From Thermosynechococcus sichuanensis E542 (GTDB taxonomy: Bacteria; Cyanobacteriota; Cyanobacteriia; Thermosynechococcales; Thermosynechococcaceae), in NCBI RefSeq assembly GCF_003555505.1, contig NZ_CP032152.1, positions 1,907,001 through 1,971,000 of the forward strand: a stretch of 64,000 bases of DNA. Reading direction: 5' to 3'. The translations under genes were made by a program, and so were the position numbers. The stretch's first letter is position 1; every line of letters starts with the position of its first letter. Positions 27,677 to 37,077 of this stretch are shown here, in pieces. The notes under the pieces were generated by a model, which was given only the letters and a program-made list of their open reading frames with translations, had not been told where the DNA came from and made no database searches.

Positions 27677-27847
27677 TTAGCTCACTCCGACGGCGATCGC
27701 TACCAAGCCAGCCACTAAGAGCAATCCGCCCACAACCAACAGGGCTGCCCGTACTTTTTGCTGAGGTGTCCAAGGCTGCGCTTGATAGACCTTGGGTTCA
27801 ATGGCAAAGTTGTTTAGGCGACCGCCCTCATCGATGGTATAGCGCAT
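27677..27847 (-). CDS. psb34: Photosystem II assembly protein Psb34
   Basis: Single-span thylakoid protein of 56 residues from the ATG at 27847: MRYTIDEGGRLNNFAIEPKV, then a C-terminal transmembrane helix (AALLVVGGLLLVAGLVAIAVGV). It matches the Thermosynechococcus Psb34 protein found in photosystem II assembly intermediates, where it binds CP47. A longer reading from a TTG at 27862 adds five residues and is not needed. It heads a minus-strand run into tsaB, whose likely start lies one base after the psb34 stop codon. Length agrees with the known protein. Confidence 0.92.
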   Translation of the reverse strand: MRYTIDEGGRLNNFAIEPKVYQAQPWTPQQKVRAALLVVGGLLLVAGLVAIAVGVS

Positions 27848-27899
27848 CGAAACAAACCTCAATTCAGCGTTACAGTGCAGCTATTCTAACAAGCCAGCT

Positions 27900-29054
27900 T
27901 TACGACTCTTGAGAATCCTTAACAATTTCTTGCAATTGACCGTGGCGATAGACCCGCAACCAGCGACCGCGCCAGTAGATGCGATTGCCAAAACAGCCCC
28001 CCAGCCAAATCAGGAAGCTCATCACATCCCGCAGGGGCAATAGCCAGAGCCACAACAGCAGCCGAGGGGTGCCCATTAAGATCATGCTGACAATGGCCTG
28101 CAACCAGCGAATACCTTGGACGCCCAAAAATACACCTAGTGTCCATGGGGCTGGAAACAGTCCCCACAGCAGGGCACTATAGACCGTACCAAACATCAAC
28201 ACCATGCCAAAATACTGATTGCCGCGATTGGAGCGAATACTGCGAGACCAACGCAATTCCCGTTGTACTGCCTTGACCAACGATTCATCAGCGCAGTCAT
28301 TGTCAAGGATATAGGTGGACAACTCCACTCGATAACCTGCTCGCCAAGCCGCGTATCCTAACTGATAATCCTCACCAATACGATCAAGAGCAATCTCAAA
28401 GCCACCAATTTTTTCTAAAGCCTCCCGCCGTAGCAATACCGTTGGTCCAATGGCAAACCGCAATCCCCGGTCAAGGAAACGGGCAATGAGCACACTGGGG
28501 ATAAAGTCAATACAACGCCCCATGGCCAGAAATGCTGCTCCCAGCCGCTGTGGGTGATGATCAATGTAACCACACGTAACGACCCCCACTTTTGGATCTA
28601 CTAACGGCTGGGTCAGAGTGGCTAAGTAATGGGAGTTGACACGCACATCACTATCAGTTTCCACAATGACCTCATGGCAAGCGTAAGCAAATAGTTGAGA
28701 CACATTGCTTGCCTTACGGTTGATGCCGCAAATTTTGTTACAAAGATACCAGCGTGCACGGTGCGGATAAGTCTTACAAATTTCCTTGAGTACGGGTATA
28801 GCTGGGTCATGGGGGTCTTGAACGCCGAAAAGCACTTCATAAACAGGGTAATCTTGCTCACACAGGGAAGACCAATTTTGCCAAGCCCTGGCTTCTAAAC
28901 CGCAAACAGGAACCAAGATAGACACCGCTGGCAACGGCTCAGGACGTTCCGTTCTCTTTTGGGTGAAAAATCGACAGGTTAGCACTGCCGCGACAATGTA
29001 GAAAAGCGTTCCCGTTAAACTCAGCAGGCTGAGGAGAATGAGGACAACTATCAT
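27900..29054 (-). CDS. HpnI/ceramide-glucosyltransferase-like family 2 glycosyltransferase
   Basis: Membrane glycosyltransferase of 384 residues. It has an N-terminal transmembrane helix, a GT-A domain ([41 protein letters not shown]) with the QRELRWSRS motif that matches the Q/RxxRW of processive GT2/GT21 enzymes, and two or three C-terminal membrane segments. Closest known types are ceramide glucosyltransferase and HpnI, which adds N-acetylglucosamine in hopanoid synthesis. In cyanobacteria a glycolipid or hopanoid product is plausible but unproven. Its start overlaps the thiG stop by four bases. Confidence 0.8.
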   Translation of the reverse strand: MIVVLILLSLLSLTGTLFYIVAAVLTCRFFTQKRTERPEPLPAVSILVPVCGLEARAWQNWSSLCEQDYPVYEVLFGVQDPHDPAIPVLKEICKTYPHRARWYLCNKICGINRKASNVSQLFAYACHEVIVETDSDVRVNSHYLATLTQPLVDPKVGVVTCGYIDHHPQRLGAAFLAMGRCIDFIPSVLIARFLDRGLRFAIGPTVLLRREALEKIGGFEIALDRIGEDYQLGYAAWRAGYRVELSTYILDNDCADESLVKAVQRELRWSRSIRSNRGNQYFGMVLMFGTVYSALLWGLFPAPWTLGVFLGVQGIRWLQAIVSMILMGTPRLLLWLWLLPLRDVMSFLIWLGGCFGNRIYWRGRWLRVYRHGQLQEIVKDSQES

Positions 29055-29884
29055 GATGCTGTCGTAATTGTCCCAGTCGTCGGCGAACTGGCACTGGCAT
29101 AGGCTTTGACCGGAATCCGACCCGCTAAGTAAGCAAGACGGCCAGCAGTGGTTGCGAGTGCCATGGCTTTGGCCATTGCTGGGGCATTTCCCGCTTGGGC
29201 GATCGCTGTATTAATCAAGAGTGCATCTGCCCCTAACTCCATCGCGGCGGCAGCCTCACTGGGGGTACCAATACCGGCATCCACAACGACGGGAACATTC
29301 GCCTGATCGATAATAATTTGAATGTTAGCGGCATTACGCAAACCTTGCCCCGAACCAATGGGGGAAGCTAAAGGCATCACAGTGACACAGCCCACTTCCT
29401 CAAGGCGTTTAGCTAGCAGGGGATCTGCATTGATGTAGGGAAGAACCGCAAATCCTTCTTTGACCAGTTGTTCTGCGGCAGCAAGCGTACCAAAGGGATC
29501 CGGCAGCAAATATTTCGGGTCGGGAATCACCTCTAGCTTGACAAAGTTGTTGTCCTCTTGACCCAAGAGTTTGGCCATTTCTCGGCCTAAACGGGCAACG
29601 CGAATCGCCTCTTCAGCGGTTTGACAGCCAGCGGTGTTGGGCAGCAGCCAGATTTTACTCCAGTCAAGGGCATCCACAAGTCCTTCGTGACCGGGGGCAT
29701 TGGTTTGAACGCGACGGACGGCTACCGTAACAATTTCACAGCCACTCGCGGCAACACTGGCCTGTAGATCCGCAATGGAACGATACTTGCCCGTACCGGT
29801 CATGAGGCGTGAACGGAACTGTCGCCCAGCAATCGTTAGCGGGGCATCTTCAATCAACAGCTCAGGAGGAGGCGCAGTCACCAT
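29051..29884 (-). CDS. thiG: Thiazole synthase ThiG
   Basis: Forms the thiazole phosphate of thiamine from deoxyxylulose-5-phosphate, dehydroglycine and ThiS thiocarboxylate. The 277-residue TIM-barrel protein has [13 protein letters not shown] near the start, VAVRRVQTN, the Schiff-base lysine region [11 protein letters not shown], and the phosphate-binding [23 protein letters not shown]. Full length. No TPP riboswitch is recognisable in the roughly 130 bases upstream. It is the first gene of a two-gene minus unit with the glycosyltransferase, overlapping it by four bases. Confidence 0.94.
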   Translation of the reverse strand: MVTAPPPELLIEDAPLTIAGRQFRSRLMTGTGKYRSIADLQASVAASGCEIVTVAVRRVQTNAPGHEGLVDALDWSKIWLLPNTAGCQTAEEAIRVARLGREMAKLLGQEDNNFVKLEVIPDPKYLLPDPFGTLAAAEQLVKEGFAVLPYINADPLLAKRLEEVGCVTVMPLASPIGSGQGLRNAANIQIIIDQANVPVVVDAGIGTPSEAAAAMELGADALLINTAIAQAGNAPAMAKAMALATTAGRLAYLAGRIPVKAYASASSPTTGTITTAS

Positions 29885-30017
29885 GATCCACTTGTGAAGT
29901 GAAAAGCACTAGGGTTTGCCTTTCTACGATATCAGGGTTACGCTCTTTGCTGCTGCGACCTTGGAAAACTTGTGGCATCATAGAGGCACCATAACTTTGG
30001 GAGTGCAACATTGGTGC

Positions 30018-30470
30018 ATGGCACATATTGGCAACAATGCCGCTATTCAGGCTGCCGATCGCCTGCTACGTCAATATGGATTTGATTTGGATGGCTCCTC
30101 AGTTGAGGTCATCCTAGATCGCTGGTTGCGCCATTTTCCTCCCCGCTGGATTCGCCTCGCACTGATTGAAGCCCTCTATCTGGGGCGCTATAAAGCCATT
30201 TCTGTAGAGCAAATTTTAGAGCTGTGGCAACGGCGCGAGCAACCAATTTATCACTTCAACAGTGAATTTGAAGCGATTATCTGCCAGTCATTACCGATCA
30301 GTGTGCCGGAACCTGCTTCCCCTCGCCTTGCAGAGACACCTAGCAATACAGGAATTAGTGAATTTCACCCTGATTTAGGGTCTGACCCATTTGTTAGCAA
30401 GTTAACCAGCATTGTGCGGCAGTGGCAGTCCCAAGACTTCCTTGTGGAGCAAGGCGATCGCTCCTCCTAG
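30018..30470 (+). CDS. Conserved cyanobacterial hypothetical protein
   Basis: A 150-residue protein starting MAHIGNNAAIQAADRLLRQY. The first 100 residues are helical and look conserved (FPPRWIRLALIEALYLGRYKAISVEQILELWQRR). A variable linker follows and the C terminus (DPFVSKLTSIVRQWQ) is again helical. The frame is open further upstream to a TTG at 29916, but conservation as I remember it begins at this ATG. No catalytic motif is visible and no domain name comes to mind. It lies upstream of ribH on the same strand, with a 47-base gap. Confidence 0.7.
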   Translation: MAHIGNNAAIQAADRLLRQYGFDLDGSSVEVILDRWLRHFPPRWIRLALIEALYLGRYKAISVEQILELWQRREQPIYHFNSEFEAIICQSLPISVPEPASPRLAETPSNTGISEFHPDLGSDPFVSKLTSIVRQWQSQDFLVEQGDRSS

Positions 30471-30482
30471 GCCGTTGCAGGT

Positions 30483-30488
30483 TATACT
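30483..30488 (+). promoter_or_regulatory. Candidate -10 box (TATACT) for ribH
   Basis: TATACT lies 30 bases before the ribH start codon in the 47-base gap. No clear -35 element is seen at the right distance. A short leader would result. Confidence 0.3.
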
Positions 30489-30517
30489 CTTTTGGTTAGG
30501 ATCTGCCACCTCCACCT

Positions 30518-31054
30518 ATGGCTGTTTTTGAAGGCACTTATCAAGTTCTGGGAACGCCTCGCTTTGGCATTGTGATTTCCCGCTTCAATGACCTAATTAC
30601 GACCAAGCTGCTCGAGGGTTGCCAAGATTGTCTGCGTCGTCATGGCGTTGACCCCAATCCCCACGGTTCGCAAGTGGACTATGCGTGGGTGCCGGGTAGT
30701 TTTGAAATTCCCCTTGTGGCAGCTCAACTGGCGGCTAGTCGTCGCTATGCTGCCATTATTTGTCTAGGGGCAGTCATCCGTGGCCAAACCCCCCACTTTG
30801 ACTATGTGGCTGCTGAAGTCACCAAAGGCATTGCCACCGCCTCTATGCAAACGGGTGTGCCGATTATCTACGGCATTCTCACCACCGACACGATGCAACA
30901 GGCTCTTGAACGTGCTGGCATTAAAAGCAATAAAGGTTGGGAATATGCCCTCAATGCCCTCGAAATGGCCAACCTGATGCAAACGCTGCCTAGCCCCATC
31001 AATCCACCAACAGCTCAACTCAGCCCCAGTCCCCCGGTTCTCACGGAGGGGTAA
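30518..31054 (+). CDS. ribH: 6,7-dimethyl-8-ribityllumazine synthase
   Basis: Penultimate enzyme of riboflavin synthesis. The 178-residue protein has [40 protein letters not shown], the catalytic region [23 protein letters not shown] (His in PHFD) and [20 protein letters not shown]. The last 20 residues are a Pro/Ser-rich tail beyond the usual family end. It probably has its own promoter. Confidence 0.95.
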   Translation: MAVFEGTYQVLGTPRFGIVISRFNDLITTKLLEGCQDCLRRHGVDPNPHGSQVDYAWVPGSFEIPLVAAQLAASRRYAAIICLGAVIRGQTPHFDYVAAEVTKGIATASMQTGVPIIYGILTTDTMQQALERAGIKSNKGWEYALNALEMANLMQTLPSPINPPTAQLSPSPPVLTEG

Positions 31055-31088
31055 TCCAAAACCGTGAAGCAGAAATTGCTCCCTGAGA

Positions 31089-34000
31089 CTACCAAGGGCT
31101 GCCAATCATCGTAAATCCTGCCCAAAAGTACGGATGGGAAAGTTGACGCCCACCCCCAGCTTGAACTTCTTGGGGCAAAGGAATTGCAAGCCCTCCCCGC
31201 GGTCCAGCACTACGCAGATGATTCTCCTCAATCACAACCTGCTGACGGATCAGGGCAAGCTGCCCTTGGCGCAAAGCCTCTGCTTTAATCGGGGCAGTTT
31301 TCAACTGGTCATAAAATGCTGTCATCAGTGCTAGTGTTCCCTCATCACTGACATACCAAAGGCTAGCAACCGAACTTTTCACACCTGCTTGGAGTGACAG
31401 TCCAGCAAATCCAAGCTCTGCATTGGTATCTCCCACCGCTGTGCGACAGGCACTTAGCGTCATTAGCTCTGTAGGTGGCTGGAATAAACGCAACTGCCGT
31501 AATTGAGTCATTGAAAGCTGGCTATCCCAAAACTGAATATAGGAATTTTGCGGCTTACCCGCATTAAATTCACCATGGGTCGCTAAATGCAGGATAGGGT
31601 AAAGACTGCGCCGCCGCTGGGTTTCCAAGTTTGAGACCGTAAAGGCTTCATTGAGGAATACTCTTCCTTGTCCTACCAGTTGAGTAATGGTTTGTAGCTC
31701 AATCGGAACCGCTGGCAAAGGACTTTGATTTGTGAACTGAGAGGCACCCATTGCCAATACAGAAGCATTTTGCAAAGACTGGTAGCGAGTATCTACTAAG
31801 TTAATGCTGGGAATCAAACTCAGATTATAGCGTTCCACTAGAAACTGGCCATTACGACCCATTGGACTATCACTGACTGCTGAAGAAACAAGATTTGACC
31901 CCGTGTGCAAAGCAGCCATCGGCATACTTCTTAACCCCTGATCAAGGGCAAAAACCAGTGTATTAATGCCTCGTGCTTGTAATTCAGCATCAACACCCCC
32001 CATGATCCATTGGTAAAGCTGCTGCGCAAAGGGTAAGTAGGATTCGCCATTAGTTTTCGTTGGATCTCGCACCTCACGATTAAAGGCAGCAATAACGCGG
32101 CGCACTGCCTCCTGAGAAACTCGAACAGGCTGATAAATGGGTTCTCCTTCTGGTGTAATGATGAAAATATCCAACTGTTCAGGTCGCCAAAAGACATAGC
32201 TCAGGGCAGGTTTTTGACCTGTTTCTTGAGCCATACGCCCCAGTAATTCTTTGATTTGATCAATGTCAAGAAACTGGAGTTCCTCTTGATTAGGCGTGCT
32301 CAACAATTCACCAAAGTACTCACTAAACTCAAAGGAATAAAGCTGCTGAAGCAGTTTAATAGCACTGTTGTAGTCTCCTTGATCAAAAGCAGTACTGATT
32401 TGCTGACGGATGATCTCAACACCGGGGAAGTAAACGACTTGAGCGGTATTCTGGGGCAGTTGAGTACCTTTTGTCTCCTCGCCGAATAAAATCCGACCCA
32501 GATTCTCTTGAATTTGGGGTTCTGGAGCTGTTGGTGTGGACGGCTCCGTGGGTGGGGTTGGTGGTGTGGACGGCTCCGTGGGTGGGGTTGGTGGTGTGGA
32601 TGGCTCCGTGGGTGGGGTTGGTGATGTGGACGGCTCCGTGGGTGGGGTTGGTGGTGTGGATGGCTCCGTGGGTGGGGTTGGTGGTGTGGATGGCTCCGTG
32701 GGTGGGGTTGGTGGTGTGGATGGCTCCGTGGGTGGGGTTGGTGGTGTGGATGGCTCCGTGGGTGGGGTTGGTGGTGTGGATGGCTCCGTGGGTGGGGTTG
32801 GTGATGTGGATGGCTCCGTGGGTGGGGTTGGTGGTGTGGATGGCTCCGTGGGTGGGGTTGGTGGTGTGGATGGCTCCGTGGGTGGGGTTGGTGATGTGGA
32901 CGGCTCCGTGGGTGGGGTTGGTGGTGTGGATGGCTCCGTGGGTGGGGTTGGTGATGTGGACGGCTCCGTGGGTGGGGTTGGTGGTGTGGATGGCTCCGTG
33001 GGTGGGGTTGGTGGTGTGGATGGCTCCGTGGGTGGGGTTGGGGGTGTGGACGGCTCCGTGGGTGGGGTTGGTGGTGTGGATGGCTCCGTGGGTGGGGTTG
33101 GTGGTGTGGATGGCTCCGTGGGTGGGGTTGGTGGTGTGGATGGCTCCGTGGGTGGGGTTGGTGGTGTGGATGGCTCCGTGGGTGGGGTTGGTGGTGTGGA
33201 TGGCTCCGTGGGTGGGGTTGGTGGTGTGGATGGCTCCGTGGGTGGGGTTGGGGGTGTGGATGGCTCCGTGGGTGGGGTTGGTGGTGTGGATGGCTCCGTG
33301 GGTGGGGTTGGTGGTGTGGATGGCTCCGTGGGTGGGGTTGGTGGTGTGGATGGCTCCGTGGGTGGGGTTGGGGGTGTGGATGGCTCCGTGGGTGGGGTTG
33401 GTGGTGTGGACGGCTCCGTGGGTGGGGTTGGGGGTGTGGATGGCTCCGTGGGTGGGGTTGGGGGTGCTTGAGAAACCCGATAGAGGAAACCAGAACCAGA
33501 GAATAGGGCAGGCTCAGGATAGACGGTGTCGAACTGCTCTGAACCCGTGAGGCCGCCATTGATATTGAGGTTTGGGTCAGTTGAATAAACTAGCCAACGA
33601 CCATTGGGGGTACTAAAGACACTAGAGCCATAGTTGTTAATAAAGTTATTTTCCGCAGCAAGGACAATCGCATCCCCAACGCCAAAGGCAGAAATTGGTG
33701 CATTGAGAACAATATCACCTGTTAATGTTTGTAGAAAAATGCTGCGCCCTGTAATGCCTGTGGGGTTAACACTGCCAACGGTGAGGGTACCGTTATTGAC
33801 AAATTGCAAATCACTCGAACTATTCAACTGAGCAGCTAGTGTTCCCACTTGGTTATTGGGGTTGGTTAGTATTGCGCTGCCATTTTGTAAAGCTAGACCC
33901 AAGCTACCAGCTTGGATAGGTGCACTTTGGGTTAGATTCCCATTACTTAAACGGAGAATGAGGGTGTTGCCGTTGGTATTGATGCCGGTGGTGAGGCCAT

Positions 34001-36899
34001 TTACACCATTATTGAAACTAATGATGTCTAGTGCACCTTGATTATCTAGATTAATATTGCCAGCAACATTTCCTGAGAGCGCTCGAAATTCATTGTTGGC
34101 ATTGTTGAGGGTGAAAGTTCCCTGCCCCAACAGTTGAAGCGTGCCCGCAGAAATAGCATGAGTGCCTTGGTTAACACCGCCACCGCTATTGAGCGTCAGA
34201 TTGCGACCATTGAGATTTGTCGTGCCAGAGCCATTGAACTGAATACCTAGGGAACTTCCGCTGGGGGTTTGTAGGGCGAGATTGTAGTTGAGGCTGAAGG
34301 GGCGAACATCAATGAGACCAGTACCACTGGGATGACCAATGGTAACCAAGGAAAAAACGCCTGTAATTTGGTTGAGGAGAAACTGATCAACAATCAAATC
34401 ACCTGCTGCCCCATCACCAACACCGACAGCAGTGTTACCATCAATGGGTTGAAAAACAAGGCGACCGGCTCCCGTACTTTGAATATCTAGCAGGGAAGGA
34501 GAATCACCAGAAATTTCAATCCCCCCTTGGGCTGCCAAGGTTAGCACACCATCTTGAACAGCGAATGTCAGGGAGTCAGAGACTTCCATGACCAGACCGG
34601 AATTACCATCAGTGCCGCGACCTTCGATAAGAATATTCCCATTCCCAGTCGTTCTGACTTCAGCAGGGTAATCTGTGTCAGTAGTAGCGATGAAGAGAAC
34701 ACCAGCACCGGATTCCCCCCCTGTGCCACTGAGGGTGATGTTGCCACCTTGACTGGTGATGCTGGTGAATCTGCTCTGGATGCCCTCTTGGTTGAAGGCA
34801 AAGCCTGTACCGCCAGTACCCCTTAGGGTAATATTCCCTGTCGTGGTTTGAATTTCTGACTCTTCAAGACCAATGCCAATGTTGGAAAATACTTCAAGGC
34901 CGTTGCCCCCGGTACCCGTTAAGGTCAGATTGCCAGCCTCGGCTCTGATTAAGGAGTTCTGAATCCAGATACCATCCACAGCGCTATAAACGCTAGAACC
35001 ACCTGTCCCTAGAATGGTGATCTCCCCAGACCCTGAGGTGAGGATTGAACTCTCACGGATCAGCACCCCTGCTTGGCCATCAGTTGTTGCACCGCTGCCA
35101 TGAATCTTAATGTGGCCGCCATTTGCATTGAGGGTAGAGTCTTCGATAGTAACGCCAGCAGTACTGACACCGATCGCTGGACTTGTGAAGGGATCAGAAC
35201 CACCTCCCAGAATAATATTGCCACCGTTAGAAATGAGTGAGACCGAATCTAACTCAATGGCACCGGCACCGCTGTTATCGGCATCGGCATGGAGAATGAT
35301 ATTCAGTCGGCCTACTTCTGACCGAATGTCATAGGTAACGAGAATGTCATTTGCAGCTTGCAATGTCAGGGAGGCATCGCCACCACTGGTTTTGGTGATA
35401 GGAGCAAATACAGAAATGTCGCCTGCTTGGGTGCCAGTCCCGCCTGTTGTGATTATGACACTGGTGCCTAGATTCAGGGCAGCTTCAATGGCGGTATTTT
35501 CAACAAAGGCATCATCAGTGGTAGGGGTAAAAATATCAGGATTGCCGCCAGAAAATGTACCCCCACTAGTCGTGTTGTAAATGATGACATTGCGTGGGTC
35601 CAGCAGCCATGTACCGGGCTGACCATTGACTGCACTGGCATCTACTGTTCCCCAAACGCTGAGCCATTCTCGCCCAGAGGTTTCCACAAAGCCGCCATTG
35701 CCACTAAGTTGCCCCCCGCGTGCGGTGATCGTGCCGGCAAATTGAGTGCTGTTGTCTGCCCATGCAATGACGGTGCCGCCATTTCCTTGATTGAAGGCAT
35801 CCGCTGCAATCATACTGTTGCTGTTGATGAAGAGATTCTGGGCATTGAAACTGCTATGCAGTCGTTTGGTGCCAGTGGTTCCCCCCAGGTAGTCACCCCC
35901 TAAGAGAATCGTGCCGCCGCCGAGTTGACCAGAGGCGGTTAGGTTGGCATTGATGAGGGCGATATTTTGACCAGTGATCGTGATTTGACCCCCCATACCG
36001 ATGGGATTGGCAACGGAAAGGCTGCCACTGATGACTGCGGTATTTGTTGAAAGAGGAATTTTGCTGGGGTCATGAACAAGACGAATTGTGCCGTCGGGGT
36101 TTTGAATAACGCTGTTGACGGATTGTAAACCATTGCCAGTGAGTAAGCTAGGCAAGTCCACGGCAGCGATCGCTCCCGCAGTGGGTAGTCGATCCTGAGG
36201 AATTTCAAGACTGAGCAGCATTCCTGCTTGGGAGACGCGCACCATTCCTGTTTCAGGGACAGTCGCAATGTGGATATTTCCTGCGGGGGCTGCGAGTGTA
36301 CCCGTATTGATCACTTGGTGCGCCATCAGGCTGAGGGTTTGACCACTGCCCACCCTAAGCTCGCCTTCATTGATCATCAGCCCTTTACTCAGGAATTCAA
36401 AACCCGTGGGCTGACCACTGAGGGATTGATAGAGGTTCTGGCCATTGACATCAAAGATACCTCCCTCAAACAGCACCCGTTGAGCAGTGGAGGCATGGAA
36501 GGCAGCGGGAAGATTCAAACGGGCATTGGGGCCAAAAACAATTCCCGCAGGATTGAGGAGATACAGGTTACTGTTGCCGCCCGTAATTTGAATCAAGCCA
36601 TTGATGTAACTGGGGTTGCCACCATTGACCCCCGCAAGAATATTGCGAATTTGCGGATTTGAGAGAAAGTTAGCGATTTGGCCGTTACGGACATTGAAGT
36701 CACGGAAGAGGTGAAAGAGGTTTTGACCATTCCCCGATAGGCTACCACCGCTAATATCAATCTGTTGACCATTTTGGATGACGGTGGTGCCACTGCCATT
36801 GGTGGCTGGGGTAATCTGGCTGTAAGCGGCGCTACTCAACAGTCCCCAAAAGGCTAAGGCGATGGGAAGTAGGTACTGTTGTAGAGTTTTCACGATCAC
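31089..36899 (-). CDS. Two-partner-secretion exoprotein with proline-rich repeats and CHAT protease domain
   Basis: A 1936-residue exported protein. Residues 1-28 are a signal peptide (IALAFWGLLSSAAYSQ). Residues 30-170 form the filamentous-haemagglutinin TPS domain, with NPAGIVFGPNARLNLPAAF. Beta-helix-like repeats follow to about residue 1130. Residues 1143-1455 are 31 copies of a decapeptide TEPSTPPTPP, some with a Ser for Pro. The last 330 residues are a CHAT caspase-like domain with likely catalytic H1775 (LATHGEF) and C1818 (LSACRTAVGD). TPS proteins are exported through a TpsB outer-membrane pore; none is encoded in the window. The combination suggests a surface-exposed or released protease. 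The gene stands alone between convergent ribH and divergent asd. Confidence 0.9.
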   Translation of the reverse strand: MIVKTLQQYLLPIALAFWGLLSSAAYSQITPATNGSGTTVIQNGQQIDISGGSLSGNGQNLFHLFRDFNVRNGQIANFLSNPQIRNILAGVNGGNPSYINGLIQITGGNSNLYLLNPAGIVFGPNARLNLPAAFHASTAQRVLFEGGIFDVNGQNLYQSLSGQPTGFEFLSKGLMINEGELRVGSGQTLSLMAHQVINTGTLAAPAGNIHIATVPETGMVRVSQAGMLLSLEIPQDRLPTAGAIAAVDLPSLLTGNGLQSVNSVIQNPDGTIRLVHDPSKIPLSTNTAVISGSLSVANPIGMGGQITITGQNIALINANLTASGQLGGGTILLGGDYLGGTTGTKRLHSSFNAQNLFINSNSMIAADAFNQGNGGTVIAWADNSTQFAGTITARGGQLSGNGGFVETSGREWLSVWGTVDASAVNGQPGTWLLDPRNVIIYNTTSGGTFSGGNPDIFTPTTDDAFVENTAIEAALNLGTSVIITTGGTGTQAGDISVFAPITKTSGGDASLTLQAANDILVTYDIRSEVGRLNIILHADADNSGAGAIELDSVSLISNGGNIILGGGSDPFTSPAIGVSTAGVTIEDSTLNANGGHIKIHGSGATTDGQAGVLIRESSILTSGSGEITILGTGGSSVYSAVDGIWIQNSLIRAEAGNLTLTGTGGNGLEVFSNIGIGLEESEIQTTTGNITLRGTGGTGFAFNQEGIQSRFTSITSQGGNITLSGTGGESGAGVLFIATTDTDYPAEVRTTGNGNILIEGRGTDGNSGLVMEVSDSLTFAVQDGVLTLAAQGGIEISGDSPSLLDIQSTGAGRLVFQPIDGNTAVGVGDGAAGDLIVDQFLLNQITGVFSLVTIGHPSGTGLIDVRPFSLNYNLALQTPSGSSLGIQFNGSGTTNLNGRNLTLNSGGGVNQGTHAISAGTLQLLGQGTFTLNNANNEFRALSGNVAGNINLDNQGALDIISFNNGVNGLTTGINTNGNTLILRLSNGNLTQSAPIQAGSLGLALQNGSAILTNPNNQVGTLAAQLNSSSDLQFVNNGTLTVGSVNPTGITGRSIFLQTLTGDIVLNAPISAFGVGDAIVLAAENNFINNYGSSVFSTPNGRWLVYSTDPNLNINGGLTGSEQFDTVYPEPALFSGSGFLYRVSQAPPTPPTEPSTPPTPPTEPSTPPTPPTEPSTPPTPPTEPSTPPTPPTEPSTPPTPPTEPSTPPTPPTEPSTPPTPPTEPSTPPTPPTEPSTPPTPPTEPSTPPTPPTEPSTPPTPPTEPSTPPTPPTEPSTPPTPPTEPSTPPTPPTEPSTPPTPPTEPSTPPTPPTEPSTSPTPPTEPSTPPTPPTEPSTSPTPPTEPSTPPTPPTEPSTPPTPPTEPSTSPTPPTEPSTPPTPPTEPSTPPTPPTEPSTPPTPPTEPSTPPTPPTEPSTPPTPPTEPSTSPTPPTEPSTPPTPPTEPSTPPTPPTEPSTPTAPEPQIQENLGRILFGEETKGTQLPQNTAQVVYFPGVEIIRQQISTAFDQGDYNSAIKLLQQLYSFEFSEYFGELLSTPNQEELQFLDIDQIKELLGRMAQETGQKPALSYVFWRPEQLDIFIITPEGEPIYQPVRVSQEAVRRVIAAFNREVRDPTKTNGESYLPFAQQLYQWIMGGVDAELQARGINTLVFALDQGLRSMPMAALHTGSNLVSSAVSDSPMGRNGQFLVERYNLSLIPSINLVDTRYQSLQNASVLAMGASQFTNQSPLPAVPIELQTITQLVGQGRVFLNEAFTVSNLETQRRRSLYPILHLATHGEFNAGKPQNSYIQFWDSQLSMTQLRQLRLFQPPTELMTLSACRTAVGDTNAELGFAGLSLQAGVKSSVASLWYVSDEGTLALMTAFYDQLKTAPIKAEALRQGQLALIRQQVVIEENHLRSAGPRGGLAIPLPQEVQAGGGRQLSHPYFWAGFTMIGSPW
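32535..33471 (-). repeat. 31 tandem copies of a 30-bp coding repeat
   Basis: A 30-base unit containing GGCTCCGTGGGTGGGGTTGG on the plus strand is repeated 31 times without interruption, giving the decapeptide repeat of the exoprotein. Variation is limited to a few positions (gtgga T/C ggc, ggt G/A tgt and ggt/ggg), spread in blocks, which points to expansion by slippage or unequal recombination. Because 30 is a multiple of three and the unit lacks stops in several frames, long spurious frames appear on the opposite strand. Confidence 0.97.
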
Positions 36900-37077
36900 A
36901 GCCTCCAGATGATTTATCGAGTCCTGCCGCTGGCGACTCTGTTTTGGGGAGTGCAGAGGCCGTTGTGGAAATTAGCTGTAGCCATTATAGATATGGCAGT
37001 AAAATTTCCAAAATGCCGTGTCTTGCGACTTCTTAATCCGCAACGATCGTAAAATGAGCTTAATATTCCTAGGAGTA

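Noticed and set aside
29885-30017. TPP riboswitch upstream of thiG
   Set aside because: I looked for the conserved CTGAGA and ACCTGAAC-like elements on the minus strand and did not find them in order.
32535-33471. Possible CRISPR array because of the regular 30-base repeats
   Set aside because: Units are directly adjacent with no variable spacers and code for a protein repeat.
32471-33550. Long plus-strand frames of 359 and 311 codons (VGLVVWMAPW and GGVDGSVGGV repeats) opposite the exoprotein gene
   Set aside because: They arise only because a stop-free 30-bp unit is repeated; they have no ribosome site, no unique sequence, and overlap a gene with clear domains.
32300-33559. Minus-strand 419-codon frame rich in His-Pro-Arg-Ser repeats
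   Set aside because: A second frame of the same 30-bp array, inside the exoprotein gene.
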